In this document: positions 1 to 7,630 of the stretch, in pieces | Layout of the letters: each line of letters begins with the position of its first letter | How positions within the stretch are numbered: position 1 is the stretch's first letter | Source: Candidatus Saccharimonadota bacterium | GTDB taxonomy: Bacteria > Patescibacteriota > Saccharimonadia > Saccharimonadales > Saccharimonadaceae | NCBI GenBank assembly: GCA_017432025.1 | Contig: JAFRJX010000002.1 | Coordinates: forward strand, 19,371-83,370 | Length of the DNA stretch: 64,000 bases | Reading direction: 5' to 3' | Position numbers and translations under genes: made by a program | The notes under the pieces: generated by a model | Database searches by the model: none | What the model saw: the letters and a program-made list of their open reading frames with translations, nothing else | Told to the model about the DNA's origin: nothing

Positions 1-105
1 AGATTAATGATGACAAACAAATTAGAAATCGCGGCGAGAGTAAAAGATTACGATAAAATTACTCCGTTATTACTTAAATTTGCAAGAATTATCGCTAAAC
101 AATAA
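1..105 (+). CDS. C-terminal end of an unidentified protein (partial)
   Basis: An open frame enters from the left edge and stops at a TAA at 103-105, giving 34 residues rich in Lys, Leu and Ile. The stop is followed six bases later by the promoter of the next gene. Too little is present to name the protein, and a chance open frame is not excluded. Confidence 0.4.
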   Translation, partial: RLMMTNKLEIAARVKDYDKITPLLLKFARIIAKQ

Positions 106-111
106 AAACTG

Positions 112-120
112 TGCTAAAAT
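112..120 (+). promoter_or_regulatory. Extended -10 promoter of the next gene
   Basis: TGCTAAAAT ends six bases before the ATG at 127, with no Shine-Dalgarno sequence between. This predicts a leaderless transcript and supports that start codon. Confidence 0.6.
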
Positions 121-126
121 ATAAGC

Positions 127-621
127 ATGGGCGTATTAACAAAGCGCAAAATAGAGTTTCGTGAGGACTTTGCGGTAGCACTTATTATCACGGGTGTCTT
201 TCTTTTAGTGGCTGTAATGGTCGGTATAGGTATGAACCTCCAAGCCATTAATAAACTTGACAATTCATACTTTAAATCCGATGCAATGAAGTTGGTGCTC
301 TCAATGGATAGGGATATTGCATCGTTTGAAGATGGTGAATACGAACCGGATATTACGCATGTAGTATATTATTACACTGGTAATACTATTAATAATGTAA
401 GAATTTTCTTTGCTTATGACACTAAGGTTGAAGCAAAAACGGCCTATAATAATATTTCCATGGAAGATAAGAATTGGGCGTTAAAGAAAAAGCTCCATGG
501 TAAATATGTGGTTTTTGAACTTGATTCGTCGCAATACAATCAGTTAACTACTGAGATGGTAAAGGAAGGCATTGCCAGTATGACGGCGGCCGGTGGCACA
601 GTTGAGCTCAGCGAAAACTAA
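127..621 (+). CDS. Membrane-anchored protein, paralogue of 1254-1796
   Basis: Unrecognised 164-residue protein. A charged N-terminus is followed by one transmembrane helix (about residues 15-36) and a soluble, probably extracytoplasmic domain. The domain begins with an FKSD..KLVL segment that recurs in the gene at 1254-1796 on the other side of ppa (FKSDGSKLVL there), as do a YYTG/TYSGxT segment, a KAKTAY-like segment and a GKYVV/GRYVV segment. The two are therefore paralogues with the same layout. The start is supported by an extended -10 box six bases upstream. No function can be assigned from sequence. Confidence 0.8.
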   Translation: MGVLTKRKIEFREDFAVALIITGVFLLVAVMVGIGMNLQAINKLDNSYFKSDAMKLVLSMDRDIASFEDGEYEPDITHVVYYYTGNTINNVRIFFAYDTKVEAKTAYNNISMEDKNWALKKKLHGKYVVFELDSSQYNQLTTEMVKEGIASMTAAGGTVELSEN

Positions 622-641
622 ACTGAATATTCTAAAAAATA

Positions 642-674
642 TGTTATAATATATCCTATATAAAAACATAGGAG
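642..674 (+). promoter_or_regulatory. ppa promoter and Shine-Dalgarno
   Basis: TGTTATAAT at 642-650 is followed by a leader of about 23 bases carrying AGGAG at 670-674 before the ATG at 680. Unlike several neighbours, this gene has a normal leader. Confidence 0.65.
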
Positions 675-679
675 ATATT

Positions 680-1210
680 ATGGCAGACTTTAATAAAGTT
701 TTGACACCAGGGGATTACAAAAAAGGCGAACTTAACGTCGTAATTGAAATTCCAACCGGTTCAAACCACAAGATTGAATGGGACCGCGAGCACGCTTGCT
801 TTATGCTCGATCGTGTTGAGCCAATGGCATTTGCAAAGCCATGTAATTACGGCTTTATTCCACAAACGATTGATGAAGACGGCGATGAGCTTGATGTTTT
901 AATGATTACCGATCAACCACTTACGACTGGCATTTGGATGAAGGCGAAAATCCTTGGTGTGATGAAATTCGTGGATGGTGGCGAAGTTGATGATAAAATT
1001 ATCTGCGTACCAGCTGATGACCGCAACAATGGCGATTGCTACAACTCACTTAAAGATTTGCCAGCTCAGACTTTGAAGCAAATTGAATTCCATTTCAACC
1101 ATTACAAGGATTTGAAGAAGCCGGGCACGACTGAAGTGAAGTGCTTTGAAGGTGTCGAAGAAGCTAAGGAAGTGATCGCTGCAGCCATTAAGCGCTGGGA
1201 AGATAAATAA
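680..1210 (+). CDS. ppa: Inorganic pyrophosphatase (family I)
   Basis: Cytoplasmic enzyme hydrolysing pyrophosphate to two phosphates, which pulls nucleic acid synthesis and tRNA charging forward. The 176-residue length is typical of bacterial family I enzymes. The family signature DGDELDV lies at residues 67-73 and supplies metal-binding aspartates; a YGFIPQT segment precedes it at 57-63. It has its own promoter and Shine-Dalgarno and ends in a terminator shared with the convergent gene. It sits between two paralogous membrane proteins of unknown role. Confidence 0.97.
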   Translation: MADFNKVLTPGDYKKGELNVVIEIPTGSNHKIEWDREHACFMLDRVEPMAFAKPCNYGFIPQTIDEDGDELDVLMITDQPLTTGIWMKAKILGVMKFVDGGEVDDKIICVPADDRNNGDCYNSLKDLPAQTLKQIEFHFNHYKDLKKPGTTEVKCFEGVEEAKEVIAAAIKRWEDK

Positions 1211-1220
1211 TTAGCGAATA

Positions 1221-1250
1221 AAAAAATACTCCCTTTGGGGAGTATTTTTT
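1221..1250. terminator. Bidirectional intrinsic terminator
   Basis: Hairpin AATACTCCC-TTTG-GGGAGTATT flanked by an A-run on the left and a T-run on the right, so it can end ppa on the plus strand and the convergent 1254-1796 gene on the minus strand. Confidence 0.85.
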
Positions 1251-1253
1251 GTT

Positions 1254-1796
1254 TTATTCAGCTTCAGCTGGGGCTTCAACTGATTCGTCCGGAGCTTGTT
1301 CGCTACCGCTGACTGGATCAGAAGAAGTGGTTTTCATCATTTCCATGAAGTCGATTTGTTGCTTCACGTCGGATGCTTTAAGGTGCTCATATTCAGAATC
1401 GACAGCGACGAGAACAACATAGCGACCATCTAAGAGAACATCTTTGTATTGGCCGTTGTTGGAATCGTGCAAAGTTTCGTAGGCAGTTTTAGCTTTGACT
1501 GGATTCTCGTATTGATAGTAGACCTTGAGGCCAGTAACAGTTTCGCCAGAATAGGTATAGACGAGATGTGAATTAATTGGAGTTTGTTCGTTCTCGGCGA
1601 CCATGGTTGGGTCTGATTCGATGGTCAAGACTAATTTGGAACCATCAGATTTGAACCAGTTTTCATTTAATTCACCACCGCCACGACCAAGCACTAATAC
1701 CAGTACCAATACGGTAACCGCAGCAGCAACTACACCGATGATTGCAATAAGCAAATTCTTATTTAACTTCTTTTTTTCTCTAACTTCTTCAGTCAT
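1254..1796 (-). CDS. Membrane-anchored protein, paralogue of 127-621
   Basis: Unrecognised 180-residue protein. Lys-rich N-terminus, one transmembrane helix (about residues 15-36), then an extracytoplasmic domain aligning with the protein at 127-621 (FKSDGSKLVL, TYSGETVTG, VKAKTAYE, GRYVVLVA). It differs by an acidic, Ala/Pro/Glu-rich C-terminal tail of about 25 residues. An AGGAGGT Shine-Dalgarno and a TGGTAAAAT box in the 35-base gap after glyS show it has its own promoter although glyS lies upstream on the same strand. Confidence 0.8.
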   Translation of the reverse strand: MTEEVREKKKLNKNLLIAIIGVVAAAVTVLVLVLVLGRGGGELNENWFKSDGSKLVLTIESDPTMVAENEQTPINSHLVYTYSGETVTGLKVYYQYENPVKAKTAYETLHDSNNGQYKDVLLDGRYVVLVAVDSEYEHLKASDVKQQIDFMEMMKTTSSDPVSGSEQAPDESVEAPAEAE

Positions 1797-1831
1797 TTTA
1801 CCTCCTATTAATATTATTTTACCATAAATAG

Positions 1832-3184
1832 TTACAAATCGGCGATTTTAACACGAGTTTGCTCGGTCGTGTCGCGGTCACGTACGGTGACAGTGTCATC
1901 TTCAAGAGTGTCGAAGTCGATTACGACACACTTTGGCGTACCGATTTCATCTTGCTTGCGATAGCGCTTACCGATGTTGCCGGAATCATCCCAAGTGACG
2001 TTGCCATACTTCTTGCGAAGCTGGTCGTAAACGGTCTTCGCTTTTTCGACGAGTTCCGGTTTGTTCTTTAGAAGTGGGGAAACGCAGAAACGATATGGTG
2101 CAAGGTTTTCGGCGAGCTTCAAGACGACGCGCTTTTCACCATTGATTTCATCTTCGGAATAAGCGGTCGAGAGAACAGCGAGGAATAGACGCTCAACGCC
2201 GATTGAAGGTTCAATTACGTGCGGGATAAAGACTTCACCAGTGACTTTGTCACGATAATCCATGGATTTACCGGATTCGCGTGCAATGTTCGAAAGATCG
2301 AAATCGGTGCGATAAGCAAGACCCATCAGCTCTTCTTCGCCATTTGGATAGTCAAACATGAAGTCGGTGGTGCGCTTGCTATAGTGAGCACGATCTTCGG
2401 CTGGGACGTCGTATTCGTGGATATTTTTAGCCGGAAGCCCAACGATTTTCTCGAGGAATTCGTGCTGAAGCTGGCGCATCTTTTCGAAGTTTTCTTCCCA
2501 AGTATTTGGCGCGACGAAGTATTCGATTTCCATCTGGCTACATTCGCGGTCGCGGAGGATAAAGTCGCGTGGCGAAATTTCGTTGCGGAAAGCCTTACCT
2601 TGTTGAGCGATACCAAATGGCAGGCTTGGGTAAATCGTATCAACGACATTTTTGTAATTCGTGAAAATGCCCTGAGCAGTTTCTGGACGAAGGTAAGCAA
2701 TTGATTTCTCGGCGAGTTCTTTGTTTTCGGAAGTATCTTCCGGAAGCACAGCACCAACGTGAGTAGAGAACATCATATTAAACTTGCGAATCGGACCCCA
2801 GTTTTCTTTGCCACAGACTGGACATTTGGTGTGAGTGGCTAAGAATTCTTCTGTAGTGACGGATTCGGTGATACCATTAGCGATTTTGTCAGCACGAAAA
2901 CGGGATTTGCATTCTTTACATTCGACTAATGGGTCGGCAAAAGTGGCCACGTGGCCAGAAGCAACCCAAGTCTTTGGGTTCATGATGATAGCAGCATCAA
3001 CGCCATACATATCATCGCGGTTCTCGACGAAGAACTCCCACCAGGCATCCATTATTTTCTTTTTTAGCGTAACACCGAGCGGACCAAAGTCCCACGTACC
3101 GGCCATACCGCCATAGACATCGCTCCCTGGAAAAATAAATCCACGGCGCTTGCATAAACTTACTATATCCTCTAATTTACTCAT
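1832..3184 (-). CDS. glyS: Glycyl-tRNA synthetase (single-subunit alpha2 type)
   Basis: Charges tRNA-Gly with glycine in the cytoplasm. The 450-residue protein is the archaeal/eukaryotic-like homodimeric form, not the alpha-beta form of E. coli. Diagnostic segments: GTWDFGPLG near 29-37, a zinc-binding pair of CxxC motifs (C89/C92 and C121/C124), RPETAQGIF at 166-174, class II motif 2 around 199-211 (FRNEISPRDF) and motif 3 near the C-terminus (EPSIGVERL). TGCTATAAT ends seven bases before the ATG, so the mRNA is predicted to be leaderless. Confidence 0.97.
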   Translation of the reverse strand: MSKLEDIVSLCKRRGFIFPGSDVYGGMAGTWDFGPLGVTLKKKIMDAWWEFFVENRDDMYGVDAAIIMNPKTWVASGHVATFADPLVECKECKSRFRADKIANGITESVTTEEFLATHTKCPVCGKENWGPIRKFNMMFSTHVGAVLPEDTSENKELAEKSIAYLRPETAQGIFTNYKNVVDTIYPSLPFGIAQQGKAFRNEISPRDFILRDRECSQMEIEYFVAPNTWEENFEKMRQLQHEFLEKIVGLPAKNIHEYDVPAEDRAHYSKRTTDFMFDYPNGEEELMGLAYRTDFDLSNIARESGKSMDYRDKVTGEVFIPHVIEPSIGVERLFLAVLSTAYSEDEINGEKRVVLKLAENLAPYRFCVSPLLKNKPELVEKAKTVYDQLRKKYGNVTWDDSGNIGKRYRKQDEIGTPKCVVIDFDTLEDDTVTVRDRDTTEQTRVKIADL

Positions 3185-3211
3185 ATCTATTATTATAGCA
3201 TAGATAGAGAT

Positions 3212-4402
3212 TTATTTGACTTCCGTGCTTTTAAAAATCTTTTCGTCTTTAATGGAGTCTGGGAGATAGTTTTTGTCGAGGTGGAAACCGGATTCCCATT
3301 TTTGACCTTTGCCAAAGCCGAGGTCTTTCATGAGTTTGGTTGGAGCGTTGCGAAGCCAGATCGGGACTGGCTCGTTTGGCGCTTTGCGGGCGAGATCCAT
3401 CGCCTTATACCAGGCATCGGCGGAGTCGCGGTTCTTTTTAGATTTGCTTAGTGCAATACAGGTGTGGGCAAGAATCAAACCGGATTCTGGCATGCCAACG
3501 CGTTCGACGGCTTGGAAACAGGCGGCGGCAAGAGAAAGAGCGCCATTTCCGGCAAGGCCGATATCTTCCGAAGCAAAAATCACCATGCGACGAGCAATGA
3601 ATTTTGGATCCTCACCAGCTTGAACCATGCGAGCGAGATAGTAGAGGGCGGCGTCAGTGTCGGAGCCGCGCATTGACTTGATAAATGCCGAAATTGTGTC
3701 ATAATGTTTGTCGCCTTTTTTGTCGTAACCCGGCATCTTGCGACCGGCGGCTTCTTCGACGACTTTTTCATCAACCTTTTCGGCAAGGGAAAGCGCGAGT
3801 TCTAGGTCGCCTAAGGCCGAGCGAGCATCGCCACCGGATAAATCGGCAATCATTTCAATCGCTTTCTTGGTGACGCGTTTAGTGGCTTTTTCGGCTTTGA
3901 TGGCACGCTTTAAAACTTCGATAATGGAATCACGATCAAGACCTTTAATAACAACTACGCGGGAACGAGAAAGCAGTGGCGAAATCACTTCAAAACTTGG
4001 GTTCTCAGTAGTGGCGCCAATCAAGGTGATTAAACCAGATTCGACGTGTGGCAAGAAGGCGTCTTGCTGAGCTTTGTTAAAACGATGAATTTCGTCTACA
4101 AAGAGTACGGTTCTAGTTTTTAAATTCCAGTTAACCTTAGCGCGTTCTACAACTTCTTCAACGTCTTTTTTGCCGGCGGTAACGGCGGAAATTTCAATAA
4201 AGTCTGCATTAAATTCTTTAGCAAGAATTCTGGCAAGAGTGGTTTTACCGGTGCCTGGAGGCCCCCAAAAAATCAAATTAACAGGTTCGCCCTTTTTGAC
4301 GATTTCCGTCAAAATTTTGCCTTCGCCAATAATCTCGTTTTGGCCTAAAACCTCTGATAATTTAGTTGGTCGCATACGCTCGGCCAGGGGTACTCTATTC
4401 AT
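3212..4402 (-). CDS. rarA: Replication-associated recombination protein A (RarA/MgsA ATPase)
   Basis: AAA+ ATPase of the clamp-loader superfamily that acts at stalled replication forks. The 396 residues include a Walker A GPPGTGKT (47-54), Walker B/DEIHRFNKAQQD (about 99-114) and a GATTENPSF sensor segment, followed by the family's C-terminal oligomerisation region with an arginine/glycine-rich helical bundle. Length is normal. The start has TATAAT seven bases upstream and no Shine-Dalgarno, giving another predicted leaderless message. Confidence 0.95.
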   Translation of the reverse strand: MNRVPLAERMRPTKLSEVLGQNEIIGEGKILTEIVKKGEPVNLIFWGPPGTGKTTLARILAKEFNADFIEISAVTAGKKDVEEVVERAKVNWNLKTRTVLFVDEIHRFNKAQQDAFLPHVESGLITLIGATTENPSFEVISPLLSRSRVVVIKGLDRDSIIEVLKRAIKAEKATKRVTKKAIEMIADLSGGDARSALGDLELALSLAEKVDEKVVEEAAGRKMPGYDKKGDKHYDTISAFIKSMRGSDTDAALYYLARMVQAGEDPKFIARRMVIFASEDIGLAGNGALSLAAACFQAVERVGMPESGLILAHTCIALSKSKKNRDSADAWYKAMDLARKAPNEPVPIWLRNAPTKLMKDLGFGKGQKWESGFHLDKNYLPDSIKDEKIFKSTEVK

Positions 4403-4484
4403 AAAAATGATTATATAAGATTTTTATACAAAAATAAATTTTTTATGTTATTATTAAGTTAATAATAAAAGGAGTTATTAAAAA

Positions 4485-4907
4485 ATGGACTTACAATCAT
4501 TAATGAATACTGCTTATAGCTCTTATACAAGCACGAGCAATACCATCTTAGGTATTCAGATTTGGACGATTGTTGCGACAATTCTTGCAATTGCTGCCGC
4601 TATCCTAATCTACTTCCTATTCGTGAAGTCGAAAGCTGATTTCAAGGGTTTTGCAAAGAGCCTACGCGATTATCTTTCATTCAAGACTATGCACATCGAA
4701 GCACTTGCAAAGATGTTCTACTATGCATTTGTAATTTACTTTGTATTAACTTCTATTAATAATCTTATCCTTCTTGGTGGTAATGGTGTGTTGCCGTTCT
4801 TCGAACAGCTTCTCCTTTACCCACTCGTACTTCGCCTTGCCTTTGAACTTATCTTGGTTCTTTGCCGCATTTGGCGCAATACCGACAAACTTGCTGAGAA
4901 GAAATAA
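4485..4907 (+). CDS. Small integral membrane protein
   Basis: Unrecognised 140-residue protein with about three hydrophobic segments (roughly 22-47, 76-100, 105-128) and a short charged C-terminus. An AAGGAG sequence lies about 13 bases before the ATG. It is followed by a strong terminator and is convergent with murI; no partner gene is evident. Confidence 0.75.
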   Translation: MDLQSLMNTAYSSYTSTSNTILGIQIWTIVATILAIAAAILIYFLFVKSKADFKGFAKSLRDYLSFKTMHIEALAKMFYYAFVIYFVLTSINNLILLGGNGVLPFFEQLLLYPLVLRLAFELILVLCRIWRNTDKLAEKK

Positions 4908-4920
4908 TCAAGTAGCTGAA

Positions 4921-4947
4921 AAATCCCCCGTAAAGGGGGATTTTTTT
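4921..4947. terminator. Bidirectional intrinsic terminator
   Basis: AAATCCCCC-GTAAA-GGGGGATTT followed by more T residues. It sits between the convergent membrane protein gene and murI and overlaps the murI stop codon by a couple of bases. Confidence 0.85.
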
Positions 4948-5617
4948 AAGCTTCTTTTTTTCGGATTTCTTCGGCGATGGCGCCCACTCTTCTCGCAATG
5001 CCTTCGTTGCCGTCAATGAGTTTTGCAGTAGGGAAAAACTTTTGGATCATCGGTTTAATTAATGAATAGTGAGTACAGCCAAGGACGATAGCATCGTAAT
5101 TTTTATCGGCGTCTTTTAAAAGTTCACCCAGTTTTTGCTCAATTTTGGAATTATCTTCGTCGAGATTAAACTCAATCGTGTCAGCAAGGCCTGGGCAAGC
5201 CAGAAGATCAATGGTTTGGTCTTTTTTCTGATTATCTTTCACGAGTGTTTCGAGACGTTCGGAATGGATGGTGCCGGGAGTGGCGAGGACGAGAATCTTT
5301 TTGGCATCGGAATTTGCCGCGAGTTTTACGGCTGGTTCGGTACCGATAAAAGGCATGTCTGGGAAATCTTCACGGAGTCTTTTAATACAACGAGTGGTAG
5401 CGGTGTTGCAGGCAATGACAACCATATCGAGGTTAGCATTAACGAAGCCTCGGACGATTCTAGAAACGAGTCCATAGAGAGTTTCGTCGTCTTTTTCGCC
5501 GTACGGACAATGCTCGGCATCGGAAACATAGATCACGTGAATACCGGGATTCATTTCGATGATAGTGTCCGCGACCGTTGTGCCGCCTCTTCCTGAATCA
5601 AATACACCAATAATCAT
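4946..5617 (-). CDS. murI: Glutamate racemase
   Basis: Interconverts L- and D-glutamate, supplying the D-Glu that MurD (encoded at 24.0-25.3 kb) adds to the peptidoglycan stem. The 223-residue protein carries the two catalytic cysteines in ACNTAT (C70) and GCTHY (C181), plus the N-terminal FDSGRGG. It is slightly shorter than typical (about 260) but all active-site motifs are present. The start is fixed by a -10 box six bases upstream, shared in an overlapping palindrome with the divergent DUF167 gene. Confidence 0.95.
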   Translation of the reverse strand: MIIGVFDSGRGGTTVADTIIEMNPGIHVIYVSDAEHCPYGEKDDETLYGLVSRIVRGFVNANLDMVVIACNTATTRCIKRLREDFPDMPFIGTEPAVKLAANSDAKKILVLATPGTIHSERLETLVKDNQKKDQTIDLLACPGLADTIEFNLDEDNSKIEQKLGELLKDADKNYDAIVLGCTHYSLIKPMIQKFFPTAKLIDGNEGIARRVGAIAEEIRKKEA

Positions 5618-5623
5618 TGGTTT

Positions 5624-5633
5624 ATTATATAAT
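5624..5633. promoter_or_regulatory. Palindromic divergent -10 element (murI / DUF167)
   Basis: ATTATATAAT is its own reverse complement and holds TATAAT on each strand. The minus-strand box ends six bases before the murI ATG and the plus-strand box ends seven bases before the ATG at 5641. The 23-base intergenic region thus appears to serve two leaderless genes. Confidence 0.6.
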
Positions 5634-5640
5634 AGATGTA

Positions 5641-5865
5641 ATGTTAATTAAAGTTTTAGTGAAGCCTGGATCGAAAAAGGGTCCGTTAGTGGAGGAAGTA
5701 GCAGAGGGTGTCACCGTGTATTTGCGGGAAAAACCGCATGATGGTGAAGCGAACGATGCTTTGGTGCGCCTACTGGCGGATTATTATGATGTGGCGAAAA
5801 GTTGCGTTGAGATTCGGTCGGGTGGAAGGTCTCACCAAAAAACGATAGAAATTATCGGCAAATAG
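5641..5865 (+). CDS. DUF167 / YggU family protein
   Basis: Small cytoplasmic protein of 74 residues. It shows the family pattern: a beta strand with VKPGSKK near the start, a middle VYLREKPHDGEAN segment, and a C-terminal IRSGGRSHQKTIEI segment. The molecular role of the family is not established. A TTG 24 bases further upstream would add eight residues, but it lies inside the promoter; the ATG at 5641 is seven bases after TATAAT and is preferred. Confidence 0.85.
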   Translation: MLIKVLVKPGSKKGPLVEEVAEGVTVYLREKPHDGEANDALVRLLADYYDVAKSCVEIRSGGRSHQKTIEIIGK

Positions 5866-5872
5866 GAGGTTT

Positions 5873-6625
5873 ATGCCAGACGAAATAGCAACAAAAGCGG
5901 TGAGCGCTGGGATTAAGAAAGCAAATCTCAGTATATTTAAAATGATTTTACTCGGGATGTTTGCAGGGGCATTTATTGCGCTTGCCGGAGTGGGTGCAAC
6001 TTTCGGAAATGTTTATGCCGGAAAACTTGCCGGCGCATTGATTTTTCCAGCCGGGCTCGCAATGGTGGTAGTGGCAGGAAGCGAATTGTTTACGGGGAAC
6101 TGTTTGATGGTGACGGCGCTTCTTAGCCGGGAGATTGGACCACTTAGATTATTAAAGAACTGGTTGTTTGTGTTCATCGGGAACTTTATCGGCGCTTTAC
6201 TTGTGGCTCTCATTGTCACTTCTAGTGGCGTGCTCGATCCAATTTCGGATTCAGTGGTAGCGACAGCAAGTGCGAAGGTTAGTATGGGCTTTCCGGTGGC
6301 GATGCTGAGGGGTGTGCTTTGTAATTTTCTAGTTTGTATTGCGGTTTGGATGGCGTTTGGCGCAAAGACGGTGGGTGGTAAAATTGCGGCAGTGTTTTTC
6401 CCAGTGTTCTTGTTCGTGCTCTGTGGGTTTGAACACTCAATCGCTAATATGTATTATGTGCCAGCGGGGCTATTTATGAATTGGTTTAATGGCACGGCAA
6501 CGGCTGGGCTATCGGTACAATCGTTCTTAGTCGAGAATTTACTGCCGGTTACGATTGGAAATATCATCGGTGGGGCCGTACTCGTCGGTGGTGGTTACTA
6601 TTTGGCGTATCTAAGAAAAAAATAG
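5873..6625 (+). CDS. Formate/nitrite transporter family channel (FocA/NirC-like)
   Basis: Integral membrane channel of 250 residues with about six transmembrane helices and FNT-family features: a glycine-rich second helix (GMFAGAFIALAG), a FIGNFIGALL helix and the GFEHSIANMY segment that carries the central conserved histidine. FNT channels pass small monocarboxylates such as formate, nitrite, lactate or hydrosulfide; the substrate cannot be read from sequence. Export of lactate made by the LDH at 61.2 kb would fit, but this is inference. AGGAGG lies just before the ATG, and it follows the DUF167 gene by seven bases, suggesting co-transcription. Confidence 0.92.
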   Translation: MPDEIATKAVSAGIKKANLSIFKMILLGMFAGAFIALAGVGATFGNVYAGKLAGALIFPAGLAMVVVAGSELFTGNCLMVTALLSREIGPLRLLKNWLFVFIGNFIGALLVALIVTSSGVLDPISDSVVATASAKVSMGFPVAMLRGVLCNFLVCIAVWMAFGAKTVGGKIAAVFFPVFLFVLCGFEHSIANMYYVPAGLFMNWFNGTATAGLSVQSFLVENLLPVTIGNIIGGAVLVGGGYYLAYLRKK

Positions 6626-6652
6626 ACAAAAGTCGGCAAATTGTGGTATAAT
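6623..6652 (+). promoter_or_regulatory. Promoter of the tRNA operon
   Basis: TAGACA at 6623-6628, an 18-base spacer and extended TGGTATAAT with its hexamer at 6647-6652. Transcription would begin a few bases before the tRNA-Phe 5' end. Confidence 0.7.
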
Positions 6653-6662
6653 AGCAAGTACT

Positions 6663-6738
6663 GGCGCTGTAGCTCAGTTGGTAGAGCAGAGGCCTGAAGA
6701 GCCTTGTGTCACTGGTTCAAGTCCAGTCGGCGCCACCA
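6663..6738 (+). tRNA. tRNA-Phe (GAA)
   Basis: Cloverleaf folds by eye: acceptor GGCGCTG/CGGCGCC, anticodon stem GAGGC/GCCTT, loop CTGAAGA giving anticodon GAA, and TTCAAGT in the T loop. The 3' CCA is encoded. Confidence 0.95.
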
Positions 6739-6785
6739 AATGCTTCGCATTTGGCGTCGCCGGAGCTTCGCAAACGGCGCCACCA
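6728..6785 (+). repeat. Direct repeat of the tRNA-Phe acceptor end
   Basis: An 11-base CGGCGCCACCA at the end of tRNA-Phe (6728-6738) recurs at 6775-6785, 47 bases apart. Between them lies a small AAATG-CTTCG-CATTT hairpin. This could be a trace of a lost tRNA or of site-specific integration; no integrase is nearby. Confidence 0.5.
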
Positions 6786-6798
6786 CAATTAACAACTT

Positions 6799-6875
6799 GG
6801 GTCGGTAGCTCAGCAGGTTAGAGCACGGGCCTTTTAAGCCCGGTGTCGAGGGTTCGAGCCCCTCCCGACTCACCA
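6799..6875 (+). tRNA. tRNA-Lys (TTT)
   Basis: Acceptor GGGTCGG/CCGACTC, anticodon stem CGGGC/GCCCG with loop CTTTTAA, giving TTT. The 3' CCA is encoded. Part of the same short operon as tRNA-Phe and tRNA-Val. Confidence 0.95.
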
Positions 6876-6880
6876 AATCA

Positions 6881-6957
6881 GGGCGGTTAGCTCAGTTGGC
6901 TAGAGCGCGTCTTTGACGTAGACGAGGTCACAGGTTCGACTCCTGTATCGCCCACCA
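6881..6957 (+). tRNA. tRNA-Val (GAC)
   Basis: Acceptor GGGCGGT/ATCGCCC, anticodon stem CGTCT/AGACG with loop TTGACGT, giving GAC. The 3' CCA is encoded. It ends about 40 bases before a terminator. Confidence 0.95.
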
Positions 6958-6998
6958 TATGTTCATATGGTTGTTCCTTTCTATTTAGGTTGATACAG

Positions 6999-7023
6999 AA
7001 AACCCCCGTTATCGGGGGCTTTT
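6999..7023. terminator. Bidirectional terminator of the tRNA operon and 7030-7593
   Basis: AAAACCCCCG-TTAT-CGGGGG followed by CTTTT. It lies between the tRNA cluster and the convergent membrane protein gene. Confidence 0.8.
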
Positions 7024-7029
7024 CTGTTA

Positions 7030-7593
7030 TTATTCAACTTCAGTTTCTGTTTCTGCTTCGGTTTCGACTTCGGCGAGCGCTTCTTCTTTTTCGAGTTTAT
7101 TGAGTTCGTGGATGCTGACAATGCCGTAGAGCATGACGCTAAGGGCGATGCCGATGCCGGCGATGATTAATAAATGATAATTAAATAAGAATTCGTAGAA
7201 GATTTCTGGACCGACGAATGGTGTAAGTGCCAGTATTATTATATAGGTTGCTTTGATGAGTAGGCTGATAATTGCCATGCCTCTATAACGAGTGCGGAGT
7301 GCCGCAAAGGCAAAGGACATGGAGAGCACACCAAGAATAAAACCGATGGTCGTAATGTAATAGGCGGCAAGAATCCACCACTGTGCGGCACCGCCTTCTT
7401 GTTTGAGGCTACCGCCGGAAGCATTTAGACAAATTGTGTATAAAATAAAAGGCAATACTGCAAGACAAATTGAAGCGATGGGAAGCGAAATTCTAACCTC
7501 GTCGTCTGGATCTTCTTCGAGGATAGCGTTTTCGACTTCGGGAGTCTCTTCGACTACTTCTTCTGCTATGACTTCTTGCTCGTCTTCGCTCAT
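7030..7593 (-). CDS. Multi-pass membrane protein with acidic tails
   Basis: Unrecognised 187-residue protein. An acidic N-terminal tail of about 33 residues is followed by roughly four transmembrane helices and a C-terminus of alternating Glu/Thr/Ala. The start has TGGTATAAT six bases upstream on the minus strand, arranged back to back with the hisS promoter. No family was recognised. Confidence 0.75.
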   Translation of the reverse strand: MSEDEQEVIAEEVVEETPEVENAILEEDPDDEVRISLPIASICLAVLPFILYTICLNASGGSLKQEGGAAQWWILAAYYITTIGFILGVLSMSFAFAALRTRYRGMAIISLLIKATYIIILALTPFVGPEIFYEFLFNYHLLIIAGIGIALSVMLYGIVSIHELNKLEKEEALAEVETEAETETEVE

Positions 7594-7630
7594 GCTTATA
7601 TTATACCATTTTTAGTGTTATAATTAATCT
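7594..7630. promoter_or_regulatory. Divergent leaderless promoters (7030-7593 gene / hisS)
   Basis: On the minus strand TGGTATAAT ends six bases before the ATG at 7593. On the plus strand TGTTATAAT (hexamer 7619-7624) ends six bases before the hisS ATG. The 37-base gap has no room for a Shine-Dalgarno leader in either direction. Confidence 0.6.
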
